DNA from: Liquidambar formosana
Taxonomy: Eukaryota; Streptophyta; Magnoliopsida; Saxifragales; Altingiaceae
Length of the DNA: 64,000 nt
Assembly: GCA_039720395.1 (NCBI GenBank)
Contig: CM077831.1
Coordinates: forward strand, 20,071,542-20,135,541
Direction: 5' to 3'
A program made the position numbers and the translations under genes. Below are positions 24,201 through 36,470 of this stretch, one piece after another. Below the pieces are notes generated by a model. It had not been told where the DNA came from. It did not search any database and worked only from the letters and a program-made list of their open reading frames with translations. The stretch's first letter is position 1; the number at the start of each line of letters is the position of its first letter.

Positions 24201-25379
24201 TCCTGATGGAATTCTAAGGTGCATATTACTTGTATTTTCCTTTTCTTCCACACTCTATTTACTATTTAGCATTGAGAAACCAGGAAAAAAAATAAAATGG
24301 AAGTTGGGAATGTTACATTTTCAATGTTTGATTACCAAGAAACATGAAAGTCATATTCAGACCTTGGGCAATTTATATTGGTCAGCTGCATAAATCTTGG
24401 TCTGCTATTGTACTTTGGCTGGGGCCATATCTCTGAGAAGACATAGTGGGGTTTTTGTGGGGTTGAAAAGGAAGGGGGGTGGGGGGAGTTGGGTGTTCAG
24501 TCGTTTGAACCATTGCCATCACCATCGCAGCTGCTGCTTCTTGGAATTTTGGACACTGGTACCTCCACCTATAGCAGGACTGACTCCTTGTCCTCCAGCA
24601 GCACCACCACCTGCACCATCTCTATTGATACCATTGATGGGGATTAGGGAATACTTTATTTCTTTTTCTTGACAAGCTTAAGAGTTAAGAGAATAAATTG
24701 GTTTCCCTCTTTTCTTTTTTCTTTTTTCCTTTCGTCACATGTTATATGCCAATGAAAGGAGCACTTTTATATGTTGGTTCTCTACTTGAGAAAATCACAA
24801 TGTTAATTTGGTTGCAGGGCAAAGGCTTTTCTACAGGAAGTACTTGAAGTTTACACTTCCAATTACATGAAAGCTTCCCGAATGCTTGGAGATCAGTTAG
24901 CTCTTGCCTGGGTCGTAAAGTCTCGCCCTTCTTTTGATGTGAGGAGATTTACCAGACCACAAGCTTTTACAAAAGAAATTGGTGGTGCATCAGTTTTATT
25001 TTTACCCTGTGCTATCTACAATTGGACACCGCCGGAGGGTGCAGGTCAATTTCATGGCATGCCCTTGGATGTTAAGGTATTCTGTAATTTCTAAATATCA
25101 TCTTCGCTGGGATTTGGCCCCCACTCAAACCAGTAATGAAGAAAAATTCATTTAGTGATCTTGAAATTCACTCCAGGATGCCCCTAAAAAGAAAGGTTGT
25201 ATGAGCATGATTTCTTACTTCTAGTTCTGGCTTTTATGTCTTAAATACAGGTTGTTCATTTCAAGGGATCAAGGAAACGCCTAATGCTCGAGTCTTGGAA
25301 CTTCTTCAGTTCCTCTTCCAACATTTCAGATATGTTGTGCCTGATCTTAATGAGTGGGAGAACAAAGTATGACTTCTGA
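21274..25379 (+). CDS. Membrane-anchored nucleotide-diphospho-sugar transferase-like protein, 7 coding exons
   Basis: Coding exons 21274-21349, 21446-21565, 22623-22837, 23413-23556, 24001-24218, 24818-25076 and 25251-25379; all GT-AG and in frame, 386 aa. Residues about 8-25 (CLLFCLPLIFFLPHLF) form one hydrophobic segment directly after a short N-terminus, as in type II Golgi glycosyltransferases. Five N-x-S/T sequons (N71, N87, N98, N116, N368) fit a lumenal catalytic domain. YIFTDSDMAVV (205-215) carries a DxD motif for metal-nucleotide-sugar binding, followed by LNSGFIAVRG (242-251) and LGDQLALAWV (281-290), as in the nucleotide-diphospho-sugar transferase family. Donor, acceptor and product are unknown. 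The position matches Arabidopsis At2g45320 as I recall the map. The start was chosen because it gives the anchor and joins cleanly to exon 2. Confidence 0.85.
21823..22069. mobile_element. Tourist-like MITE, 247 bp
   Basis: In intron 2 of the transferase gene. Ends GTGCGTCTCTAGTGG and GAACATCTCCAGTGG (reverse complement of the right end) match at 11 of 15 positions, and TTA is repeated at 21820-21822 and 22070-22072. A TTA target fits PIF/Harbinger-type MITEs. No coding capacity. Confidence 0.55.
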
Positions 25380-26980
25380 ATGACTTCATTTCATTTAGCT
25401 TCACATCTGGATTGCCTTTGGAACAGCCAACTTCATTCATTCTAAGGACTTGGGCGGGAACATTCTGTTATCATTAGAGGTCATATGTTTTGGTCTGCCG
25501 TAGGGCTGTTCACATGCTGGCTACTCTCTGGCTACTCTGGACTCAACCAGCCAAGACCTTCCCCCCCTCAATTTTGATATTGGAGGGAGTCAGACAGAAA
25601 ATGAGGGAAACTTGGAAAAGCAGACATGGATGTTTGTTTGAGTTCATTTAATCACCAAAAATAGCATTCTTTTTTCTTTTTTTAATATCTACAATTAACG
25701 TCTATTCTTCTTATACAATGCTCCACTCTCTTGATAACCTTTGTCCTTTCCTTACTTCTGTATAATTTGATTTTTCCCATATGTTTTCGGCTACCAAATG
25801 GAGCATAATAGCGTTATTTGTGGTTTGATGTGCTATTCTTGTGTCGAATTATTTACCTTGAGTTCTTTATCTCTTGATATGATTTTAACTGTTATTTCTT
25901 CAGCAGTTTGGTATCATTGATTTTACCCATTAACCATTTGAGAATTAGATTGGCGCATGAGTTTTGCTTCTTCACTGTGGCTTATTTGTATATCTCTCCT
26001 GTTTCAAGGTTGGAGGTTTTTGGGCTAGAGTCTTTGAATCTTGGTGGGGGATTCCCTTGAATTTCCTACTCTGGCGCGTTGTGTACCTCGATGGCCCATC
26101 TGGGCTGTCTTCAAAGGCCCCCCAAACCAACCCTCCACCGCGGTGCGGCTGGGCCAAAAAGAAATAAAAATGAAAAAAAATTGTCTTTCCTGGGAACCAG
26201 TTTAGATGCATTTACATGCAAACATGCATTACCAGGGCAGTTTTCCAGAAGCTGAGAGCAGGTTTCCACTTGCCAGGGTTAAAATTCACGATGCTTGTAA
26301 GGGCAAAAATGTGGTCTTAACTTTGCCTTTAATTGCCGAAGTGTAAAAGCCTTCTAGCACCGTTTCTTCTGGGCTAAGGGTATTCAGACCTTCGGTCTAA
26401 TTAATTTTTTAAACATGGATAAGGTATCGTTGATTCAGCATGGTTAAGGCTTAGGACTAGGGGGTTTCTTTGATTATGCCCCCTTCCATGGGCATAATTA
26501 TATGTTTCATTTAATTACGTAGATAAATTATACTTTTATTCCCCTTATAGTATAGAAATTGAAGCGTAGGGCGTATGTGGCCATGTTTTCAAATACAGTT
26601 TTTTATTCTCAGTTTTAGGAAATTAAAAAATCAAAATTTTGTTTGGGACTGTAATTGATGTTTCTAGGAAACATCAAAATGATGATTTTTATTTTTATTT
26701 TTTGTTCAAGAGAAATGAAACTATTGAAGACAACATGTTCTTACTGTTTTCTCGAAAACCCAATGTACCATTATTTATAGGTTTTGGTATCAAGTTTATT
26801 TGAACTTTGATAATCTTGCCTCTTTATCATGCTCCTCTTTTTCTCCATATTCTTCCACAAGGCACAACTCCAACTCTAGGATTATTCCACCTTTTCCCAA
26901 ATACCCATGAAGCAAAATTCTGGTATTCCAACAATTGTTATTATTATTATTATTATTATTAATTTTTTTTTGGCGAAAAT

Positions 26981-27014
<34 letters not shown>

Positions 27015-27317
27015 ATATAAAACATAGCCCCAGTATTGAATGCGGCTGTGTTAACTGTTAAAGCTAGGAGTTTAGGACCCATTATTGATGGATCTCACAT
27101 CAGAACATTTATGGGTCATTTGAGTGCATGTGCCCATAAGAAAATTCATTCCAGAACACAAACACAAACCACCCACCCAAACAAAAATAAAAAATAAAAA
27201 CCCACACTTTCCTCATTCCTGTTTTGAGGGTAAAATTAGTTTGGAGTGCCACCCAAAAGCCACCTAATTCTCTGTCCAGAAAATCACCCAATTGTTTTTT
27301 TAAAAAAAAATAATATA
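25380..27317. other. Intergenic stretch, mainly repeat remains
   Basis: After the transferase stop there is no recognisable coding sequence. About 26575-26765 resembles about 32645-32830 (CCATGTTYTCAAA-type ends), suggesting a decayed MITE family. An (ATT)n run (about 26938-26960) and a poly(A) of some 30 bp (about 26982-27011) follow. Confidence 0.45.
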
Positions 27318-27470
27318 GTCGATGACATTATAGTTTAGTGGCATTTACCTCACTTAAGTGAGTGTTAGGTTCAAACTTATAAAAAAACATTAATACTCAT
27401 TAATTAATATTAAGGAAGATTAGAGGTAAGGATAATTTCTATTGAATTTGTCAAAATAATAAATAAATAA
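27318..27470 (+). mobile_element. Decayed tRNA-derived SINE
   Basis: An A-box-like TAGTTTAGTGG and, after a short spacer, a B-box-like AGGTTCAAACT are followed by AT-rich sequence ending in an AATAAATAAATAA tail. This arrangement fits a tRNA-headed SINE of a different family from the one at 7102. No target duplication was identified, so the limits are approximate. Confidence 0.45.
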
Positions 27471-28039
27471 TTAAGGGCTTCATTTGAAAGCTTCACAAGT
27501 CAACAACTCCAGTGGATTCTACCATTTTTTATGACATGGCGTCCCCATGAACACTCATACTAGACGGCCGTTATTTGACCTTAATCTTCATCTTTACAAT
27601 TATCCCCTAATGCCATATACGTGAGATGTCCATGACAGGAAAAATGATCGAGCATCTGTGGGAGATATCACATAAGTGCCAAATGGGCTCTCATGTGAGC
27701 ACACGTGGGCTCTCGTTACGGATTTAAACAAACATTTCACATTGGCCTACATTAAAACACTTATTAACAAATTGTAGATTAAATCAGACACATTAATAAT
27801 TTATGCATTCCGTTAAAATTCATGAGACTAATATGTAATTTGCCCATTAAATTAATAAATGAGTTAGGGGTATTTCTTCAATAAGTAAAAGGTACTGATA
27901 TTTTATTGAAAAATAAAAAGAATTTTATAGAATACAAATTAGAAATTATTTATTTATTTTAATTATAAAATCCCACACCTCAAGGATAGCTAGGTAACTT
28001 CCTGTTAAATTAAGTGGGGTCAAATTTTGAACCTTAAAC

Positions 28040-28140
28040 CTCCCTTTATATACACAACCCTAATTTTATAGCGTTGCATGGAGGACTGACCATTCGTAGG
28101 TGAGTTTCAGAAAGCATCACCGCCGTTCTCCCTCCCTCAG
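28040..28140 (+). promoter_or_regulatory. RPS20: Probable RPS20 core promoter and leader exon
   Basis: TTTATATACA at 28045-28054 is a plausible TATA box. AACCCTAA at 28056-28063 matches the telo-box core known from plant ribosomal-protein gene promoters. The leader exon could end at either of two donors: CGTAG|GTGAGT (28099/28100) or CCTCAG|GTTGGT (28140/28141). The exon is pyrimidine-rich near its end, as is common in translation-apparatus transcripts. The leader intron runs to the acceptor TTTTCAAAAG just before the ATG. Confidence 0.5.
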
Positions 28141-29757
28141 GTTGGTTAAAAAATCCTCTCCCTCACTCTATCTCTGCACATATATACAAATGTATATAGG
28201 TACTGTGTATTGTTAAAGACGTGTTTGGACATTCCATGGAAAATGAATCAATACATTGTTTCTTTCACTTTTGCACAATAGACTGATTTAAATGCATGTA
28301 ATATTTGTGTGTACATATACATATGCAAGTTAAATCATTCTATTATGGCGTGTTTGGATGTTTTATGGACTTGGAATTAGTCTATTGCGTCTTAAGAGTT
28401 ATTTGGCAAACTTGAAAACCCGACCAGTTGAAGATTAGTGTAAATAGTTCAGTTTGCTAATCTGTTCGGCTTCCTGCTGAAAACAAAGCATAAATATAGT
28501 TTTTTTTCAAATCAATCTTGAGTTGGTTTATTTTATAATAATAATAAAAAAAGGTTAGGGATTGGACCGGTCTCATCCAGTTTTTAAAATTCCCAAACAG
28601 GCCCTTAGTTTTACAAAGTATTCGGAATGGAACGATTGTGTTTGTTTTAGCATTGAGAAAAGTTTATGTTTTTATTTTCAAAAATTTATTCACATTTTTG
28701 TGATTTGGGTTTTGTTCTGGTAAATCCTGGAGGGGCGGGCGAATGTTTGAAAGCAAAATGTAATAATGGTTCAGTCTTATTGGACGTCCAAACAATGTCT
28801 TACCCTCTGTTTGGTTGCTGGGAAAACTCAGAAAAAAGAGAGAGAAAAAGGAATGGGAGCATGCTGCTGGGGTTTTGCTTTAGTATGTTTTGAGATATTT
28901 GCTAATACTTGTGCTTTCAAAATAAGGGCAGAAAAAAAGAACCTTAAAAATTCAGGTTTTCTATTGAAGCACGTATAGTTAAAAGGACAAAACAATACAT
29001 CACTTTGTTAGAGTTCTTTCCTACTCTTCCACTACTCTGGTTCCTTCACTTCATTCTTCATTGCTGCTACTCTGCTTCCATCACTTTTATTCTTCACTGC
29101 TGCTACTATGGTTTCATGACTTTCATCGTTACTTCTCCTTCCAAATGTAAATAGCTGTGTACTTTGCCAATGATGAATCTCCTTACATTTGAGAACAGAG
29201 AGTGGTAGGCGGTGTCTTGGGGTAGCCTGAAATATCTAATTAGGAAGAAAGGGGTAGTGGGGAAGGGTGTGCAGGATAATGTGGGAACCCCAAATTACTG
29301 AGAAGATGATGATGGGTAACCTAAAAATATCTCATATGTGATTATGTGGGGACCAAAGACATATGAATCCAGTAGATGGAGTATGTACAACGTCATTCTT
29401 AGACATGAATAGGAGATGGAGAATTGATGTGAAGCTTCCCTTCAATTTCATGACTCTGACTATGAAAAGGGTAATTGTGCTTCTTTAAATCTTAATACGT
29501 TGAGTCCTGAATAAAAGTAATCATGACTTTGATGGTTTGATTCTCTGATTTGCTTATTCAGCAGTTTGATAGTGATATTTTTACCTAGTTTTGGTTCTCT
29601 GATGGTATGATTCTAAATCTTAAACAGCTTTGTAGCTCATAGTTAGACACTAGCTTCCAAACGCTTCTCAATATTAATTGAACTTTATAATGATGATATC
29701 CTCCTCCCCCCCCCCCCCCCCCCCCCCCCCCCTTTTTTTTTTCTCTTTTTTCAAAAG
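28141..29757 (+). other. RPS20: RPS20 leader intron
   Basis: No coding sequence is recognised. It contains a CTGTTTGGTTGCTGGGAAAA motif near 28806 that recurs in other first introns of this window. Its 3' end is a 27-bp poly(C) followed by a T-rich tract and the acceptor CAAAAG. The intron assignment is inferred from the missing upstream coding exon and the donor/acceptor pair. Confidence 0.5.
29706..29732. repeat. Poly(C) tract of 27 bp upstream of the RPS20 acceptor
   Basis: Uninterrupted C run followed by T-rich sequence; together these form the pyrimidine tract of the splice acceptor 8 bp before the RPS20 start codon. Confidence 0.85.
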
Positions 29758-29765
29758 ACGAAATT

Positions 29766-31260
<1,495 letters not shown>

Positions 31261-34200
31261 GGTTGAGGATTTGGGAAGTCATGAATTCTTTTGAACCTTT
31301 TTTGCTTAGCCTTATTGACATGGATATGCTCTTCTTTTAAAGAGTAGCATTAAAATATCTTTTCTCATTCAAATTTTCTTCTTTTGGTTACAAGACAAGT
31401 AACATCATTCAGTTTTATTTTGTTGAACTAGGCAATGGTAGAACTTCGTTGATTAGTTTTTATTTTCATATATGAAATTTTGTCTTTCTGAAATCAGGTG
31501 GTCAGAGTGACAGCCAGATGGCGTTACATATGCAATGCGCGCAGCAAACCTTAAGCTTTGGTCACTCTAAAAGGGTTTTTAAATAAATTAATAAAAAGTG
31601 CATACCTTTTCCAACTTTTTTCCTGAAGTGGTGCTATACCATCTACCGGCATAAATCACCAGTCAATATGCGGCAGCTAGTAGCGATCCTTTTATAAAGC
31701 AAAAGGGGCTCATTCATCGAGGAATTGCATTCCCATCTCTTTCAGAGGACTTTAAATGGGTTTCACCGAAAAAACTTATATAAAACTAATGATAAAGGCA
31801 CTTAGGCACTTTCCTCTCTCCATTGGCTAACCAGCTGGCCATGCAACGGTTTTACACAAGTTTCTCTCGGGTTTCACAGGAGGTAAGAAAATGGTTCAGA
31901 AGTATAGCACTCTGCCCATTGCCCAAACTTCATCGTACAAATGGATGTTTGGTACAGCTGTTCACTGACACAGTCTACATCAAAAGCAACAAAACGATGC
32001 CTTCAAATTTCAAAATGCAGCAACACTTCTCCCGCATCCACCCCTTCATTGCAGAGTTCAGGAGTCCCTTTCATGGCTCGGCCTTTTTCATGCATAAAGG
32101 TCTTGGGTATCTTTCCTTTTTTCCTTATTCCGTAAGATAACTGCACCCCACTGGAGACACAACTCACTGTTCTAATCTAAATATATATATACTTTCTTTC
32201 TTTCTTTTTTGGCCAGGAGAAAACCCCAGAAATGGACCGACATCAACTTCATGGCCCCACTGCAACCACATAATTGATAATGCAGTGGAGAAATTCTACT
32301 TCTTTGATAATAATGAAAAATAGAAAAATAAGCTACAAACTAAGAAAGAAAGAAAGTACAATTTTAATTGGATCTTTTAAGAAACGTTCATTTTGACTTC
32401 TTTATAGGACCGTCTGATAAGCCAATGCAATACTTTGGCAAAGTTGCCAACAAGAGAAGATCTCAATGGCTAGCTGTAACCGCTAACAAACTTGCAGAAT
32501 CCAGGCTTGCAACCATATGACAAACACACTGCATGCCCAGAATAGGTAATAATCTTTAAATGTCATTGCCGGAGAGAAAAATCATATCGGCAAACTGATA
32601 ATTAAAGACAAAACAAGCATTGAAAAATAAAATAAAATAAATAGTGCTGTTTGGCCATGTTCTCAAAAACAGTTCTGTACTCTCAAATCCGCAGGAGGAA
32701 AAAATAGTGCTGATGTTTTCAGTTTCTGGTATCTATCCAAGAATAACAAAACCACTGCATTGGCGTGTTCTCAAAATTTCTTGCCATTTACAGAATACGC
32801 ATTTTTAGAACATATTTAAGAGTGCTTCTTAGCAAAAAAAATAAATACTTAAAAATTTGCATAAAGTTATGTGACATTAAAGTGATTAAATCACCCTGGA
32901 TACTCGGTTTTTAGAATTACTAGGGTTCATGAATGCAAGGGAGTCTTGATTCGAAAATAAAATAACCATACCTAAATTTTCAACTGGTAAAGAAGAGCTT
33001 CTACACACAAAGCCAGGGAAGTTTGAGACCATTTAAACGGTAAATAAAGAAACAAATAAGTAGAGAAGGATGATTTTCACTCAGAGGTTCTCCCAAAGGA
33101 AAACTCCCAAAGGAAAACAAATATAAGCCCATAAACGACTAGGTGACAAAAATGACAAGGTAGACAGATGCCAGAAAAATCCGACCAGATCCACACCAAA
33201 GTTACCAGTCTGGTACCTATCAACAAGGTGATCCATCTTGCTTTGTGATTAATCAAAGTAGACTCTACCCAAATGGGAGAAAATGATGTAAGAATTTATT
33301 TTCCACCATGCCTTAGAAATTTTTGAAGGATTCTCAATTTTAAGGTTTTGGTTGAAGTCATGAACCACCATCAAACAATGAAACACATGTCAGTTATCTC
33401 CTAACAGCTCAACAGGGGAAGGGAAGGAACTTTCCTAGAGTAAAATCAATATGAACCCACTTCAACAAGAGCTCATCAAATGTCACATTCTAGTAAGAAG
33501 CAAAAAATGGAAAAACAATTCCGTCTAATTTGGGACCAAACACACCTGTGATACCATACAAATAACCCTTCTACCAAACAAACCTTCTATATGTCTTGAA
33601 ACAGACAAAAGAAGTCTCCAACAAAGCTTCTGAGAGCATAATCTGAACTGAAAAATAAAATCAATCTTGACGATAATTTTTTGTAGGCCTTGTCCAGATA
33701 AATTAGAATGATATTTCTCGCATGTACCCGCCACAGACTTGCAAGCCACTACTCTGCATATCATACTCTTCCATGACCATCCAAAAGAAGTGTATATTTA
33801 TACTCATACCCACCCTCCAGAAAGGCCAAACACAACTTTCTTGCCTTTCGAATTTGATAATAATCTTCCATTCAACTATGTGATAGAACTTCTTTTAAAT
33901 AATGGACATCATTCCACAACAAAAGGACTTGGAATCTCTAAGAGCTACACTGCAAAATCCGGATCAACAGGGAATTAAGAAATGGCAGTGAAGAACAGTG
34001 AGAGCTTCTTTCTTTTTGGCAGGTCACCGGTGCTCTATATCCTATAGATGTAATCAAACTTCTTCACTCTGAACACCTGATTTCTTGGACACTGAGCATA
34101 ATCTAACCCTGAGAACTTCAATTTTGTAATGATCATTTTTGTAATAAGTCACTTACGCAGACAAAAAGTAACACAATATTTTGCACCAACATCAAACCAC

Positions 34201-35153
34201 TTGAATTGAATAATTGATACTCACCACCCAATAAGATAAACAAGTCAAATCTCTTTGAAAATACATTGCTCAATGGAGAAGCTTTAATTTTATTTCAGGG
34301 TTAAGTAAATGCAAATTATTTTAATGAAACCAAAGAAATGTAGATTATGACATAAGTGGACCAAACTCAACATGGATAAAGGGATGGGATTCAAAATGAT
34401 CACATAGACATTGACCAAACAGCTAAATTCAGGACTGCATAGACCAGAAAATGCCAAAAAATTATGTCATGAATAACTAGATAAGTCTGTGAATGAAGAT
34501 GGGAATGAAACATAGGAGTAAGATCTAGCCTTCAATTGAAATATTATTAAAAGTGGAAATTTTTTGTAGGCTTTTGCAGTTATATGAGCATAGCTATAAC
34601 AAGACTGGTTTGGAGAGGTTAAAGGATACAGTAGGGGAGCCACAATTAAATACTGATCAAAACAATTCAGCTGAGTAGAAAATAAACATTGTTAATATGC
34701 CAATCCTTTTGTGACAAAAAATCATGCAATACAGCAAAGTGAAGTGTAATATGATTCACCTAAACAGAACGCAGATAAACAGAATGCAGATCTACCAAAC
34801 TATTGTATGCTATTTTTATTGAATTGCATATTAATGATACAAGTCCACCAATCAGCATATGCTCTATCAGTCATGAATTCTACAATGCCGAAACTACAAC
34901 AATTACATAACCCAAAAAAAAAAAGATGGTTCTGGTTTTCTTTTGATATAATAGCTTGGGAGTGCCCAGCAAACAATGTCCACCAACCACAAAACTCGTC
35001 CATCATAGGAGACGAGTTTCCTCCTTATATGGCATCATTAAGATATACGGAACGAAGATAATTGGGCAAAGAACAGAGAAAGGTTAAAAACAATCATAAG
35101 AATCATAATGAACAAGAATTCAAAGGATCCTACCACGCAATCCAAAAAATGTT
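31261..35153. other. Intergenic region between RPS20 and GAE, no gene recognised
   Basis: Starts with the RPS20 3' UTR. The rest is AT-rich and contains short open frames (31823-32140 plus, 33525-33764 minus) that match no family I recognise. The 33060-33990 segment looks like decayed coding or retroelement sequence on the minus strand, interrupted by stops. The right end should contain the GAE 3' UTR. Confidence 0.45.
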
Positions 35154-36470
35154 TCACGCAGCACTTTTCTTCCCACCAGCATAGTAACTGAGGTACCACC
35201 GGACAAATTTCTTCAAACCCGTCTGCAGATCTGTTGTGGGCTTGTACCCAAGCTCCCTCTGAGCTGAGCTGATGTTTGCGTGGGTAAATTGGACATCCCC
35301 ATTTCGGGGCAACTTCAACATCGTTCTTTTCGCCTTCACTTTCAAAAGCCTCTCTAAAATGCTCACAAGATCCGTAACAGGCACCGGCGAAGTATTTCCC
35401 AGATTGAAAACCCGTAATTGAGCTGCCCCCTTCTTCTTCCCACCACTACCAGTGCTCTTCTCAGCGGTATCCAATGACGCCAAACATCCCTTCACTATAT
35501 CATCAATGTAGGTAAAATCCCGTGCAACGGTGCCATGATTAGCTGCTTCAAAGATCGGAATTGACTTCCCCTTCAATATATCTCTTGTAAAAAAGAAGTA
35601 AGCCATATCTGGTCTTCCCCAAGGTCCATAAACCGTAAAGAATCGCAACCCAGTAAGCGAAAGGCCATAGATATGATTATAAGTATGTGCAATTTCTTCA
35701 CCGGCCTTCTTAGTCGCCGCATAGAGGCTAGCCGGCTGGTCTGTTCGATCTTTTTCCGAAAAGGGTACTTTGGTATTGAGTCCATAAACCGAACTCGACG
35801 ATGCCCACACGATTGCGGGTTGTGGGTTTGCCGATTTACATACTTCAAGTACATTAACAAGACCAGCAATATTACTATGAACATAGGAGCTCGGATTTTC
35901 CATAGCGTACCTCACGCCGGCCTGAGCAGCCAAATGCATTACATGGGTGAATGCCACAACCTCGAAAAGCTTCCGAAGAAGCGCCGAATCGTTGATATCG
36001 CCCTCTACGACGAACACCCCTGTGCGCTCGAGGAGTGCTTGTCGAGCCCGTTTCAATGACGGATCGTAGTAGTCATTGAAATTGTCGAGCCCAAGGACGC
36101 CGTCTCCTCGACGCTTGAGCGCCGCCGAGACGTGCGTGCCGACGAAACCGGCGGCGCCGGTGACGAGCACCGAGATGCCATTGCGAGAGCGGACTCGGGC
36201 AGAGGACCGCACCCGCTTTTCCCACGCCGGGCCGCCCCAGTTGGAGGTCCGAAGCGATCGGCGGGAAGGATCGGAAGGTATTGACGACGATGAAGGCGAT
36301 CGGAGGAAGAAAATCAAGATGAGGCCCAAGAATATGAAGGACCAGAAGGTGAGCTTGGCAAGGGAAGAGTGCCATCTAAGCCTGTGAGTGTATGGTGATT
36401 TTTCCATCTTGAATTTTCCTGGGGTCGACGGGATGTTGTCAAGGTGGGAAATCTGCTTCAGCTGTGACAT
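35154..36470 (-). CDS. GAE4: UDP-glucuronate 4-epimerase, GAE4-like, intronless
   Basis: Single exon, 438 aa, a usual length for this family. It interconverts UDP-glucuronate and UDP-galacturonate, the precursor of pectin, in the Golgi. A short cytosolic N-terminus (PSTPGKFKMEKSPYTHR) precedes one membrane segment (about 38-56, type II). The extended-SDR domain has the NAD-binding glycine motif TGAAGFVG (104-111), ASSSSVYG (223-230), the catalytic Y-x3-K as YAATK (Y250, K254) and TVYGPWGRPDMAYF. The N-terminal sequence is closest to the GAE4 type among the Arabidopsis paralogues as I recall them. The start at 36470 gives the usual MS...PGKFKMEK leader. A lack of introns is normal for plant GAE genes. 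A poly(T)/CT-rich leader lies directly upstream. Confidence 0.96.
   Translation of the reverse strand: MSQLKQISHLDNIPSTPGKFKMEKSPYTHRLRWHSSLAKLTFWSFIFLGLILIFFLRSPSSSSIPSDPSRRSLRTSNWGGPAWEKRVRSSARVRSRNGISVLVTGAAGFVGTHVSAALKRRGDGVLGLDNFNDYYDPSLKRARQALLERTGVFVVEGDINDSALLRKLFEVVAFTHVMHLAAQAGVRYAMENPSSYVHSNIAGLVNVLEVCKSANPQPAIVWASSSSVYGLNTKVPFSEKDRTDQPASLYAATKKAGEEIAHTYNHIYGLSLTGLRFFTVYGPWGRPDMAYFFFTRDILKGKSIPIFEAANHGTVARDFTYIDDIVKGCLASLDTAEKSTGSGGKKKGAAQLRVFNLGNTSPVPVTDLVSILERLLKVKAKRTMLKLPRNGDVQFTHANISSAQRELGYKPTTDLQTGLKKFVRWYLSYYAGGKKSAA

Noticed and set aside
31823..32140. 105-codon plus-strand frame downstream of RPS20
   Set aside because: No recognisable family, no splice context or coding-like conservation that I can see; a chance frame is more likely.
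33525..33764. 79-codon minus-strand frame, possible retroelement ORF1 piece
   Set aside because: The surrounding frames are full of stops and I could not match it to a named domain, so I left it as unclassified decayed sequence.
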